Positions 36,228 to 43,392 of a DNA stretch of 49,243 bases are shown here, one piece after another. Position numbers and translations under genes: made by a program. The stretch is from Brevibacillus laterosporus. GTDB lineage: Bacteria; Bacillota; Bacilli; Brevibacillales; Brevibacillaceae. The stretch is taken from NCBI RefSeq assembly GCF_030489605.1, contig NZ_JAUKFY010000028.1:1-49243 (forward strand), in the 5' to 3' direction. The notes under the pieces are model-generated. The model saw only the letters and a program-made list of their open reading frames with translations, was not told where the DNA came from and made no database searches. Every line of letters begins with the position of its first letter. The first letter of the stretch is position 1.

Positions 36228-36370
36228 AGGTGATTATCTTCTTTTGGCCGCCGCTAAAAGCGGAAATATCCTTTTCAAATTGAACTCTGGAAAAATCAAG
36301 TTTTCTTAAAATAGATGTAAACAGGCTCAACAATTCCGTTGTTTCTAGCGTAGTCCGTTACATTCATTTT
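36228..36370 (-). pseudogene. Lsa-like ABC-F protein, short internal remnant
   Basis: On the minus strand, frames joined by one shift read T-D-Y-A-R-N-N-G-I-V-E-P-V-Y, then S-I-L-R-K-L-D-F-S-R-V-Q, continuing F-E-K-D-I-S-A-F-S-G-G-Q-K-K. The intact Lsa-like protein at 4155-5633 has the same stretch (S-I-L-H-K-M-D-F-D-R-I-Q-F-E-K-D-I-S with S-G-G-Q-K-K). It is the signature region of NBD2 only. Everything else of the gene is gone. Identity to family is clear; it is too diverged to be a copy made recently from the intact gene. Confidence 0.7.
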
Positions 36371-36409
36371 GACTATTTGAAATTTTTGTTCATCCGTCAA
36401 GCTTAAACC

Positions 36410-36446
36410 GGATGAAGATCTTTCTCATAGAAGAAGATCTTCATCC
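36410..36446. repeat. Long hairpin without T-run
   Basis: GGATGAAGATCTT (36410-36422) pairs perfectly with AAGATCTTCATCC (36434-36446) around an 11-base loop. There is no T-run on either side, so it is not an obvious terminator. It may be an operator-like palindrome or a replication/mobility structure. Confidence 0.5.
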
Positions 36447-36510
36447 ATGAAAGCAATACCGGTTTTGTTAGGGAAAAAGCATAATTAATAGCACTATTGA
36501 AGCATCTGGA

Positions 36511-36885
36511 ATGACAGATAAAGAGTGGATTGAAGCTGTAACCAACCTCTGGGTTATGCAAGAAGCAGGAATGCTGGACTTCAAAAAAGATATTTCAGAG
36601 ATAGAACTATATACCAATAGAATGGATGAAGTGGTAATCAATATGATACAACGATCCTTTTTTGAAAAAGAAGAGATGCATCGTAAAGCTGAAGAATGGA
36701 AAGGATCAAAGAATCTAATGATTGAGGAGTGTCATCAAGCCGAATGCGAACGTAATATCGAAAAGAAAGATGTTGAAAAGGAGCGTGAACTATTACACCT
36801 CCGAACTGACTTTCAGGACAAACTCCAAAAAACAAATGAAGAATCCATAGCTAAAATTCAAGCTCTATATGAAAGAATTGAATAA
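36511..36885 (+). CDS. Coiled-coil protein, probably 5'-truncated
   Basis: The 124-residue frame from the ATG is soluble, highly charged and mostly helical, with a long heptad-like C-terminal half (from about residue 65) rich in E and K. In-frame text continues upstream of the ATG (S-T-I-E-A-S-G) and there is no ribosome site, so I think the true N-terminus has been lost. The pattern E-A-S-G-M-T-D-K-E-W-I followed by a coiled coil recalls plasmid- or phage-borne DNA-binding coiled-coil proteins of Bacillaceae, but I cannot name a family. A terminator follows at 36901. Confidence 0.4.
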   Translation: MTDKEWIEAVTNLWVMQEAGMLDFKKDISEIELYTNRMDEVVINMIQRSFFEKEEMHRKAEEWKGSKNLMIEECHQAECERNIEKKDVEKERELLHLRTDFQDKLQKTNEESIAKIQALYERIE

Positions 36886-36899
36886 ATTAGAAAAACATA

Positions 36900-36939
36900 A
36901 ACCGGTAGTCCTTACCTGACAGGATACCGGTATTTTTTT
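36900..36939 (+). terminator. Rho-independent terminator
   Basis: ACCGGTA (36901-36907) pairs with TACCGGT (36925-36931), followed by seven T. Confidence 0.8.
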
Positions 36940-36944
36940 GTATT

Positions 36945-36982
36945 GGGATATCGCTAGCAAAACGCGGATTAACAACGCCAAG
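36945..36982 (+). repeat. Tn3-type inverted repeat, outer left end
   Basis: The 38-bp end starts GGGATATCGC and finishes ACAACGCCAAG, with the core GCAAAACGCGGATT shared with 49022-49059 on the opposite strand. The general form GGGGTACCGCCAGC...ACGCTAAG is that of Tn4430-like elements. Confidence 0.75.
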
Positions 36983-37002
36983 CATTCCATGTACACAAAT
37001 AC

Positions 37003-37038
37003 AGCCAGTTTTTACTACGTTAAGAGGTGTAACCGGCT
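37003..37038. repeat. IR-associated hairpin, copy 1
   Basis: AGCCAGTT pairs imperfectly with AACCGGCT around a loop containing CTACGTTAAG. It lies 20 bases inside the outer left IR. Relatives lie at 39617, 41112, 46717 and 48968. Confidence 0.55.
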
Positions 37039-37316
37039 ATATTGCAGTACACACCCTTTTTTGTTTGCATGGCTGCTCGTCACTTCCATGATATCAAACA
37101 AGAAAGGTGTTTCTTTGGCAATCTGCGGAATTTTTGCGTTAATCTCATGAGTTTCAAAGGATTGCATCAAATTTTATGGTGAGAAAGTTGAGTCCATACT
37201 TAAAATTCTAAATTATTTTTGTTTTTACAGCTTGCAACATTTTTCACTGTTCATTTGTATTTAGGATAGAAGTTCACATTCAAAACAATTCATACAAAGA
37301 AAGGACTGTTTTAAAA
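37039..37316. other. Gene-free spacer
   Basis: No supported gene; it presumably includes the promoter of the 37317 gene. AAAGAAAGGACTG precedes that gene. Confidence 0.4.
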
Positions 37317-38234
37317 ATGAAAAAAATACTAGTCGGTTTATGTGCAGCAACAATGATGTCAGTTCCTGCTTTTGCCGCTGAGACCACCAATGTTTTATCT
37401 CCCAAACAAACTGCTGTTGTGACGCAGAAATCTCCTGAAGTGCAATATACTCTTAAAATCAATGACAAGGCGGTTGAGCTTGGAACGGAAAAAATTGTTC
37501 TTATGGAAGACCAAATTATGGTTCCGCTCAAAATTACGTCAGAAGCACTTGGATTCACCTTGAAGTTGGATGAACAGAAGCAAACCTTCCACATGGATAA
37601 CGGTAGCATGCAAACCGATTTAACCGTGGGTGAAGCTACCTATTTTGCATATAGCAGCAAAGCGATCGGAATGACAGCACCTTTAAACTTGGGTGTGGCT
37701 CCGGCAATCATTGAAGGATCAATCTATGTGCCTGTTAATCTCTACAAGGTATTATTGACCGATCCGAATTGTGTTAGTATAAAAGATCATGTTATCAACA
37801 TATCAACCGACTCGATGAAACCGAAAAAACCAGCTTCTATCGGACTACCCAACCCTTTGGTAAACTACAGCACGTTGGATGAAGCGCGAAAAGCAGTAGG
37901 ATTTACGTTTGCGGTACCTGCAACCCTGCCGGATGGTTATCAAATGAAAAACATTACCGTGATAAGCAACAACCTGGCGAAAATTTCCTACTTGAAAGGT
38001 GAAAATCAAATTACATACCGCACTGCCAAGGGAAATGCTGATATCAGCGGTGATTATAATGTTTATGATAAAGTTAAAACGATTACTGTTGGAAATACCC
38101 AAATTACTGTAAAAGGTAAAGGTGACAGTATCAATCTTGCTACATGGACAAAGGACGGAACCAGCTTCTCTCTATCCTTTGACGTACCTATTAATGAGAA
38201 CACACTATCAACAATCATTGAGGGGATCAATTAA
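37317..38234 (+). CDS. Exported copper-amine-oxidase-N-like / DUF4367 protein
   Basis: The 305-residue protein starts with a clear signal peptide (M-K-K-I-L-V-G-L-C-A-A, cleavage near A-F-A-A-E). Residues about 45-165 resemble the copper amine oxidase N-terminal (stalk) domain common in Firmicute wall-associated proteins: I-N-D-K-A-V, then M-V-P-L-K-I-T-S-E-A-L-G and I-Y-V-P-V-N. Residues about 180-305 match DUF4367: F-x-x-P-A-T-L-P-D-G-Y, I-S-G-D-Y and I-N-L-A-T-W-T-K-D-G-T-S-F-S-L. The same DUF4367 domain ends the anti-sigma factor at 38821, so the two proteins may sense the same envelope signal. Sigma and anti-sigma genes follow directly, suggesting one operon. Confidence 0.8.
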   Translation: MKKILVGLCAATMMSVPAFAAETTNVLSPKQTAVVTQKSPEVQYTLKINDKAVELGTEKIVLMEDQIMVPLKITSEALGFTLKLDEQKQTFHMDNGSMQTDLTVGEATYFAYSSKAIGMTAPLNLGVAPAIIEGSIYVPVNLYKVLLTDPNCVSIKDHVINISTDSMKPKKPASIGLPNPLVNYSTLDEARKAVGFTFAVPATLPDGYQMKNITVISNNLAKISYLKGENQITYRTAKGNADISGDYNVYDKVKTITVGNTQITVKGKGDSINLATWTKDGTSFSLSFDVPINENTLSTIIEGIN

Positions 38235-38333
38235 TAGGTTTATCTAATGGGAAAGGAGCTTAGGGAGTTTCTCTTTGCTCCTTTCTTAGATTCCATAGAT
38301 TTAATTCTTGCAGGCGAAAGGAGTGTAAGCAAG

Positions 38334-38831
38334 GTGACCGATGTTTCATTGTGTACGGATGAGACAGTGGTACACGCATTGAAATTCTATGGCAATACGA
38401 TATTAAGATTGTCTTATTCGTATTTACATAATCTTTCTGATGCAGAGGATGTTCTGCAGGATACTTTGCTCAGTTTGATGAGGAATAAGCCTGCTTTTTC
38501 CAGTCCTGAACATGAAAAAGCTTGGCTGATGCGCGTCGCTATCAACTTATGTAAAAATAAACTAAAATCTTCATGGTTTAAAACCGTTGCAATTCCCGAA
38601 AATCTTCAAATAGAAAGGATTACGGATAAAGAATCAGAGGTGTTGGAAGCAGTTCATTGCCTGCCGGTAAAGTACCGCGAAGTCGTCCACCTATATTATT
38701 ATGAGGGTTATTCTACATTTGAAATTTCTTCTCTTATCCAAAAGAAAGAGTCTACGGTACGTTCCCTTCTGTATAGGGCAAGAGATATGCTCAAAAAAAA
38801 CCTGAAAGGAGCATATGATTTTGAAGAATAA
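38334..38831 (+). CDS. ECF-type RNA polymerase sigma factor
   Basis: About 165 residues. Sigma region 2 is visible as I-L-R-L-S-Y-S-Y-L-H-N-L-S-D-A-E-D-V-L-Q-D. Region 4 follows as L-P-V-K-Y-R-E-V-V-H-L-Y-Y-Y-E-G-Y-S, then E-I-S-S-L and S-T-V-R-S-L-L-Y-R-A-R. I take the GTG at 38334 as start because AAAGGAG ends ten bases before it and the length is then normal for ECF sigma factors. An upstream ATG at 38247 would add 29 residues with only a weak site. The end overlaps the anti-sigma gene by a few codons, the standard translationally coupled pair. Confidence 0.85.
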   Translation: MTDVSLCTDETVVHALKFYGNTILRLSYSYLHNLSDAEDVLQDTLLSLMRNKPAFSSPEHEKAWLMRVAINLCKNKLKSSWFKTVAIPENLQIERITDKESEVLEAVHCLPVKYREVVHLYYYEGYSTFEISSLIQKKESTVRSLLYRARDMLKKNLKGAYDFEE

Positions 38832-39516
38832 ATATCGTTCCGCAATGGAAAAAATCGAAGTTACTCCTCAAATGGAGGAAAGAATTCTAAGTAATGTGTC
38901 AAGGAAAAGAGAAGCGAGTACCGAGATAAAAAAACAACAGTACCTCAAATGGATCAGGCCAGCGAGCACTATTGCCGCCTGTTGTGCCGTTGTACTTGGT
39001 GTTATGGTCATTTATCCAACATTGATAAATAACAACGGTGGCAATAAACAGATTCAAACATCTCCACATGCAGACAATGAGAAAGGAATGAACGCCCATA
39101 CGGGAACGAATCGGGTTTTCGTTACTAGCCCGATTGAGATTATGAAAGGGATTGACGCGGTTAAAAAAGCTGTTCCCTTTGAACTGTTTGTACCAGGAAA
39201 ACTTCCAACCGGATATAAAATGGATAACTCTGCAGTTATTTCAGGAAAACTAGCAAAAATTATTTATTCTGACGGAAATAAAAAAATCACATATAGAGTA
39301 GCAAAGGGAGCAGAGGATATCAGTGGTGACTATACATCCTATGAAGAAACCGATGTTGTAAAAATCAGCGATATTGAGGTAACACTCAAAGGAAGTAACT
39401 CGCTTATCAACCTCGCCACGTGGATAAAGGATGGTTGTTCCTATTCCTTGTCTTTTTCAAAAGGAATAGAAAAAAATGCAGTGATTTTGATTATAGAAAG
39501 TATGGAAAAAGCATGA
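38821..39516 (+). CDS. Membrane-anchored anti-sigma factor with DUF4367 domain
   Basis: About 231 residues. The cytoplasmic N-terminus (residues 1-45) is followed by one transmembrane helix (A-S-T-I-A-A-C-C-A-V-V-L-G-V-M-V-I-Y). An external DUF4367 domain makes up the rest (L-P-T-G-Y-K-M, I-S-G-D-Y, N-L-A-T-W-I-K-D-G-C-S-Y-S-L-S-F). It presumably binds the sigma factor inside and senses the envelope outside. AAAGGAG is nine bases from a TTG at 38821 but only three from the ATG at 38815, so the TTG is the better start. The DUF4367 half is a paralogue of the exported protein at 37317. Confidence 0.82.
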   Translation: MKNKYRSAMEKIEVTPQMEERILSNVSRKREASTEIKKQQYLKWIRPASTIAACCAVVLGVMVIYPTLINNNGGNKQIQTSPHADNEKGMNAHTGTNRVFVTSPIEIMKGIDAVKKAVPFELFVPGKLPTGYKMDNSAVISGKLAKIIYSDGNKKITYRVAKGAEDISGDYTSYEETDVVKISDIEVTLKGSNSLINLATWIKDGCSYSLSFSKGIEKNAVILIIESMEKA

Positions 39517-39569
39517 CCGATACAGGAGGCTATGCAAAAAGAAATCGTACTGATAGGACGTTTTCATAT

Positions 39570-39598
39570 GCAAAAAGCGGATTTTTTCCTACGTTAAG
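39570..39598 (+). repeat. Partial Tn3-type IR relic
   Basis: GCAAAAAGCGG then CCTACGTTAAG resembles the inner half of the 38-bp ends. The outer GGGGTACC half is missing. It is followed 19 bases on by a family hairpin, as at the other ends. Confidence 0.4.
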
Positions 39599-39616
39599 GA
39601 ATTTAGAACAGCAATA

Positions 39617-39656
39617 AAGCCGGTTTTCACTACGCTAAGGTGTAACCGGCTTTTAT
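39617..39656 (+). terminator. IR-associated hairpin, copy 2 (terminator of the sigma operon)
   Basis: AAGCCGGTT (39617-39625) pairs with AACCGGCTT (39644-39652), the loop has CTACGCTAAGG, and TTTT follows. It probably terminates the sigma/anti-sigma transcript and belongs to the hairpin family of the transposon ends. Confidence 0.7.
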
Positions 39657-39756
39657 TCCTGCATAATAGAAGAACCTATTATTTATTTGTCCAAATCCAG
39701 AAAAATATTGTACCTTTTGTATATGCTATACAGCTAATTGACGAGTACATACCAGC

Positions 39757-39818
39757 AAAAAAGATCGCTCTTCTCCTTACTAAGAGCAGTTAGTTAAGGT
39801 AGAGAACGATCTTTTTTT
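39757..39818. terminator. Bidirectional terminator
   Basis: AAAAAAGATCG plus CTCCTTA pair with TAAGG, AGAG and CGATCTTTTTTT (interrupted stem). It lies between the sigma operon and the convergent immunity-like gene. Confidence 0.7.
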
Positions 39819-39893
39819 AATAGATTTTTACAAAAAAATAATCATGTACAATAAATTCAGAAGCGACTATAAAGTAAATTTCGTTTTTTAAAC

Positions 39894-40448
39894 CTAAAAG
39901 TGTGCCAAGAAGTATGTTTCTTTCAGTCTTTGAAAGTTTTCACTTGATTCTGCAAGATTGTTATTCAATCTTTCTATCTTTTGAATGAAATCGCCTGTTT
40001 TCGTTTTAAGTTCAGAAAGAAATTGAGCTTTATTTATAATCTCATTTTCCCATCCAGCATCATAGATGCCACAAAGAGGAACAGCAGACACGACTACATT
40101 GGGAATCCTATCTGTTGCCAGTACGAAATCAATCAATACATTTTCATTCCTATTTTTGAACACGATCCAGTTATCAGGTTCCTCTATGGTTTTAATAGCA
40201 GCATAACCCTCCTTTTTTAATAATAACACAGCATCATTTAACAGTCGAAACCAAAGGATAATCCATTCTCGGAATAAGTTGAATTCATGGACCGTAGCAT
40301 CTTCACAATAATATCCATATTCCTGCTCATTAAAAGAAAAGAGTATCAACCCTAAGAAATCATCACCGTAATCTTCTAAAAACTCTTCATACGTAAGGCC
40401 AGCTAATTCTGATTCAGATAAAGCAAGTTGATAATTAATGATGAACAT
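39894..40448 (-). CDS. Immunity-like protein of a polymorphic toxin locus (unrecognised family)
   Basis: The 184-residue soluble, acidic protein has no signal peptide (M-F-I-I-N-Y-Q-L-A-L-S-E-S-E-L, then E-E-F-L-E-D-Y-G-D-D-F-L-G). I do not recognise the family. The immunity role is inferred from position: it starts 13 bases after the stop of a toxin-like C-terminal domain on the same strand. AAAGGAG stands before the ATG, acidic composition is common for immunity proteins, and it is intact while the toxin is broken, as expected when immunity is kept. Confidence 0.55.
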   Translation of the reverse strand: MFIINYQLALSESELAGLTYEEFLEDYGDDFLGLILFSFNEQEYGYYCEDATVHEFNLFREWIILWFRLLNDAVLLLKKEGYAAIKTIEEPDNWIVFKNRNENVLIDFVLATDRIPNVVVSAVPLCGIYDAGWENEIINKAQFLSELKTKTGDFIQKIERLNNNLAESSENFQRLKETYFLAHF

Positions 40449-40460
40449 AATGACTCCTTT

Positions 40461-41056
40461 CTAATAACCAAAATCTTCCAGAGTGTATCTATGTGGACCA
40501 TAACTAGTTTTAGAAACACCTTCACGGAAAGAAATAGTAATTTTTTCACCAAAATATTCGACGACATGTTTACCTTCGTACGTTTTGCCTTTTTTAACAG
40601 CATCTCAAAAGCAAACTGAACGGCATCTTCAATCTGTTTGTTTGACCATTCTTTGTTAAAATAACTTCGTGGGTTATCGATTGTCCCGGAAATATTTATT
40701 TCAACTTTTTCACGAGGCAATTTCTCTAGTAGAAAAGGGATTTCATCTTTCGCTTTATTAAAGACATGTCGTGTAGTTATATGTTTAAGAAATTTATTGC
40801 TTATTTTACCGGTTTTACTTACTAATTCCCCAGTATTCTTAATAATCTTGCTACCATTTTTTTCATCAAGGTTCCAAAATACCCTAAGGGCAAAGATGGC
40901 TCAGCGAAAGATAGAATAACAGAATCACCTTCGAGCATTAGTTGAGTAAATTCACTATATTTACTATGTCCTAGGGAAGCATCTGTATAAGCGTAACCTA
41001 ATAATCGGTCGTTTACTTCGCCAGCTTCTGATAGGTATCCCATATCATAGAGATAA
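40461..41056 (-). pseudogene. Polymorphic toxin C-terminal domain, frameshifted and 5'-truncated
   Basis: On the minus strand the text runs G-Y-A-Y-T-D-A-S-L-G-H-S-K-Y-S-E-F, shifts frame near 40855, continues G-K-I-S-N-K-F-L-K-H-I-T-T-R-H-V-F-N, N-P-R-S-Y-F-N-K-E-W-S-N-K-Q-I-E-D-A-V and G-E-K-I-T-I-S-F-R-E-G, shifts again near 40607, and ends Y-G-P-H-R-Y-T-L-E-D-F-G-Y. A conserved H near the start plus Y-F-N-x-x-W-S-x-x-x-I-x-x-A recalls EndoU/BECR-type nuclease toxins, but weakly. The upstream edge coincides with the Tn3 end at 41057-41094, so the transposon probably removed the delivery part. Confidence 0.5.
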
Positions 41057-41094
41057 ACGGTCCTACCAAAAAAAAGCGCAAAACATACGCTAAG
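41057..41094 (+). repeat. Inner Tn3 left inverted repeat
   Basis: The outer bases are degenerate (ACGGTCCTACC against GAGGTACCGCC), but the inner part AAGCGCAAAACATACGCTA matches the right end exactly. Confidence 0.7.
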
Positions 41095-41111
41095 CAAATT
41101 TCGACATGAAT

Positions 41112-41152
41112 AAAGCCGATTTTTCCTACTTTAAGGGAATTTCGGTTTTTTT
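41112..41152 (+). terminator. IR-associated hairpin, copy 3
   Basis: CCGATTTTTCC pairs imperfectly with GGGAATTTCGG around CTACTTTAAG, followed by seven T. It lies 18 bases inside the inner left IR. Confidence 0.6.
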
Positions 41153-41185
41153 AATTGTATGTTGAAGGCTAAGACTATTTTTTAT

Positions 41186-41215
41186 TTGACATTAACGTAG
41201 TGTAATACTTAAACC
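41186..41215 (+). promoter_or_regulatory. MerR-type promoter
   Basis: TTGACA (41186-41191), an 18-base spacer containing ACGTAGTGTAAT, then TAAACC. The long spacer with a near-palindrome is typical of promoters controlled by MerR-family proteins, here probably by the gene that follows. Confidence 0.5.
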
Positions 41216-41238
41216 TTGGAATATGGGGGTGAATTACA

Positions 41239-41601
41239 CTGTTTACAACGGGGGAAGTTTACAAAATAACCGGACTTACTGAACGTTCTATACGATACTA
41301 TTCTAATTTAGATTTATTAAATACAAAGAAGAATGACAGCGGTCAGTTGGTTTTATTCAAGTCAGACTTGAATAAAATTGTGCAAATCCTCGCTGCAAAA
41401 ATAACAGGTTACAAACTTAAATTAACCTTTATTAAAAATGACATGACTCAAATGATTGCAGAGATGCAAAATTTATTATTTCGTTTGGACTTAACTGACT
41501 CCGAAGAAAATCTTATGAAAAATATAAAGTTACTTCAAACTTACAATACTAGATATTTGCGAAAGAGCTGTATGGAACAGACCAGCTGGGACCGTGGGTG
41601 A
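41239..41601 (+). pseudogene. MerR-family regulator, N-terminal part with altered start and foreign tail
   Basis: The frame encodes F-T-T-G-E-V-Y-K-I-T-G-L-T-E-R-S-I-R-Y-Y-S-N-L-D-L-L, a textbook MerR winged helix, then a helical stretch to about residue 110. The codon where Met is expected is CTG (41239), seven bases after GGGGGTG, with an in-frame TGA just upstream, so initiation is poor or lost. From about 41550 the sequence belongs, in another frame, to a DUF2268 protein. A deletion has therefore joined the two genes, and the MerR effector part is missing. Confidence 0.6.
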
Positions 41602-41876
41602 CTACTATGGACAAGGACGATTTAGAGTATTCAATCCATGTTATTGGAGAAGCTTTAGACATAAAAGGATTTGCCGAGGTACGTAGTTATATGTTTGGTG
41701 ATGAGATTGCCAAACAATAAGGATATCAATCTGTAGGTCTTTCCTTTTGTGCTGGATATGCAGTTGGTTATGAGGTTGTTCAATCTTTCATGAAAAAGCA
41801 AAATAAAACGATATATGAAACAACGTTAATTTCTAGTGGTGAGATAATTAATGGATATGGCTTGTTTTCTTCTTAA
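41550..41876 (+). pseudogene. DUF2268-type (putative Zn-protease) C-terminal remnant
   Basis: The frame reads K-E-L-Y-G-T-D-Q-L-G-P-W-V-T-T-M-D-K, then Y-S-I-H-V-I-G-E-A-L, A-K-Q, an in-frame TAA, then G-Y-Q-S-V-G-L-S-F-C-A-G-Y-A-V-G-Y. It ends G-E-I-I-N-G-Y-G-L-F-S-S. This matches the end of DUF2268 predicted zinc proteases. The metal-binding N-terminal part is absent and a stop codon splits the rest. Confidence 0.6.
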
Positions 41877-41928
41877 TGGAGCGATTGCTTTGAATAAGAA
41901 ATGGAGAAAAATTAACCATTAATAGAAT

Positions 41929-41972
41929 AAGAGCATGTTTTTAATAAAAGATTTTTTAAAACATGCTCTTTA
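41929..41972. terminator. Terminator between DUF2268 remnant and GyrI-like gene
   Basis: AAGAGCATGTTTT pairs with AAAACATGCTCTT (41958-41970) around an AT-rich loop, with T-rich sequence on both sides. Confidence 0.7.
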
Positions 41973-42027
41973 AGTTTGTTCGCTGTTAATAATTTTTTAA
42001 TGTTATTCTACAGCAACAGCTGATAAG

Positions 42028-42477
42028 TCATGATTTTATGGGCACGCAGATTTCACAATAAGGATTGTTAATCATATCACCAGTGTATTTTTCCAAAATA
42101 GGTTTATTATCTATTTGATATCCATTACTTTGTAGAGATGGAAAAATATCAGCAAATGCTTTTTGAATATCTTCTGCTGTGTGTTTAACTTCGTAAATAA
42201 GGTACTTTCCGCCGGAAATTTCACCTTCGTAAACTGAATCATCAATTTGATAATCATCTGGAATTACAATGCAAGCATCAAATCTACAATTTTCAGGAAG
42301 TGTCGTTTCTGGATTATCTTGTGGAATTGCAAATAGAATTGCCGATTTAAGAAGATTTCTCTCATTAGCCCATTTCTTTACCTGCTCCATTACTTCAATA
42401 TTGGCCGGACCATATTGACCGACTCGTCGCATATAAGCAATACGATAGTTTGGGAGTGTTTCGACTTTAAATTTCAT
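42028..42477 (-). CDS. GyrI-like / AraC effector-binding-domain protein
   Basis: With the start at M-K-F-K-V-E-T-L-P (42477) the protein has 149 residues and is a stand-alone GyrI-like domain: Y-R-I-A-Y-M-R-R-V-G-Q-Y-G-P, then R-F-D-A-C-I-V-I-P-D-D-Y and G-G-K-Y-L-I-Y-E-V-K-H. The end is typical as well: N-P-Y-C-E-I-C-V-P-I. Such domains bind small molecules; some (SbmC/GyrI) guard gyrase, others sequester or hydrolyse drugs. AAAGGAAGAAAG precedes the chosen ATG. A 19-bp palindrome (42542-42560) lies in its promoter. Its first 60 percent plus promoter is duplicated in inverted orientation at 48386-48702. It rides inside the inner transposon. Confidence 0.82.
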   Translation of the reverse strand: MKFKVETLPNYRIAYMRRVGQYGPANIEVMEQVKKWANERNLLKSAILFAIPQDNPETTLPENCRFDACIVIPDDYQIDDSVYEGEISGGKYLIYEVKHTAEDIQKAFADIFPSLQSNGYQIDNKPILEKYTGDMINNPYCEICVPIKS

Positions 42478-42586
42478 AGATTCTTTCTTCCTTTCTTCAT
42501 TTGTATTTATTTGGTACATTTCGAATGCTATCATAATATAAAATTAGAATCATTCTAATTATTAAAATTTATTGTTCAGAAAATCA
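42270..42586 (-). repeat. Inverted duplication, arm 1 (gyrI-like gene 5' part and promoter)
   Basis: About 317 bases are nearly identical, in inverse orientation, to 48386-48702. Homology runs from the promoter (GTGATTTTCTGAAC) to the codons of R-F-D-A-C, with only scattered differences. Confidence 0.85.
42542..42560. promoter_or_regulatory. 19-bp palindromic operator of the gyrI-like gene
   Basis: AATTAGAATCATTCTAATT is a perfect palindrome around one base. The TTAGAAT-N-ATTCTAA core is the 7-1-7 form bound by Fur/PerR-family repressors. Only the centre base differs in the second copy at 48413-48431. Confidence 0.6.
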
Positions 42587-42745
42587 CTCCTTTATGAACA
42601 GGAGAAATAAAACTTCCCGATTCTCGATTTTTCATCACAAAAATGTCCAATAACTCTGTTACAAAATCTATGTTCAGTTATTATGTATTTAATCAAGTTA
42701 TGTTACAGTATATCAATGACAATTCGAAATACGAGGATGAGATAA

Positions 42746-43297
42746 ATGAGAGTAGGATATGCAAGAGTTTCAACAGCTGTCCAAAATTTGGATTTGCAAC
42801 TTGATTCCCTCAAGGAATACGGTTGCGAAGAGATATTTACGGATAAAGCAAGTGGAGCAAAAGATAAAAGACAAGGTTTAGAAGATGCACTTCGATTTGT
42901 ACGCCCTTCTGATACCCTTGTCGTGTGGCGATTAGATCGATTAGGAAGAAACATGCAACATCTTATCACAATCGTAAATGATCTAAATGAGCGAGGTATA
43001 AGCTTTCACAGTCTTCAAGAAAACATTACGATGGACAAGGCTAGTGCAACTGGGCAGCTCATGTTCCATCTATTCGCTGCATTTGCAGAATTTGAACGAA
43101 ATCTTATCCAGGAGCGTTCTGCAGCTGGTCGTGCGGCAGCCAGAGCAAGAGGTCGTTTAGGCGGTAGGCCAGAGAAACTTGAAAAGAAGGAGATTGAAAT
43201 GCTTAAAACCTTAGTGGCAGGGGGAACTGCAATTAAGAATATTGCTGACATGTGGGGACTTTCTCGAACTACTATTTATCGTTATCTAGAAAAATAG
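42746..43297 (+). CDS. tnpR: Tn3-family resolvase (serine recombinase)
   Basis: The intact 183-residue protein begins M-R-V-G-Y-A-R-V-S-T with the catalytic Ser9. It continues with W-R-L-D-R-L-G-R-N, F-A-E-F-E-R-N-L-I-Q-E-R and a C-terminal helix-turn-helix (I-K-N-I-A-D-M-W-G-L-S-R-T-T-I-Y-R-Y-L). It resolves cointegrates at the res site that appears to follow at 43309-43380. Being intact beside a ruined transposase, it may have been kept for another use, or the decay is recent. Confidence 0.92.
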   Translation: MRVGYARVSTAVQNLDLQLDSLKEYGCEEIFTDKASGAKDKRQGLEDALRFVRPSDTLVVWRLDRLGRNMQHLITIVNDLNERGISFHSLQENITMDKASATGQLMFHLFAAFAEFERNLIQERSAAGRAAARARGRLGGRPEKLEKKEIEMLKTLVAGGTAIKNIADMWGLSRTTIYRYLEK

Positions 43298-43308
43298 CCT
43301 TGGTATGA

Positions 43309-43380
43309 TTTTAAAATAAAGTTTGATAATTTAAAACAAAGTTTGATAATTTAAAACAAAGTCTGATCATTTATAACTCG
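43309..43380 (+). repeat. Tandem 20-bp repeats, probable res site
   Basis: GTTTGATAATTTAAAACAAA occurs at 43321 and 43341, with a diverged unit GTCTGATCATTTATAA at 43361 and a partial unit before them. The units resemble resolvase half-sites of the TGTCTGATAATTTATAA type. The inverted motif AATCAAACTTTATT lies at about 43689. Their position between tnpR and tnpA fits a res site. Confidence 0.55.
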
Positions 43381-43392
43381 ATATATGATGCA

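Noticed and set aside
38247-38333. Longer N-terminus of the ECF sigma factor from the ATG at 38247
   Set aside because: It has a weak ribosome site; the GTG at 38334 has AAAGGAG at ten bases and gives a normal sigma length.
43309-43380. Tandem 20-bp units as a CRISPR array
   Set aside because: The units are directly adjacent without spacers and AT-rich, and they fit resolvase half-sites better.
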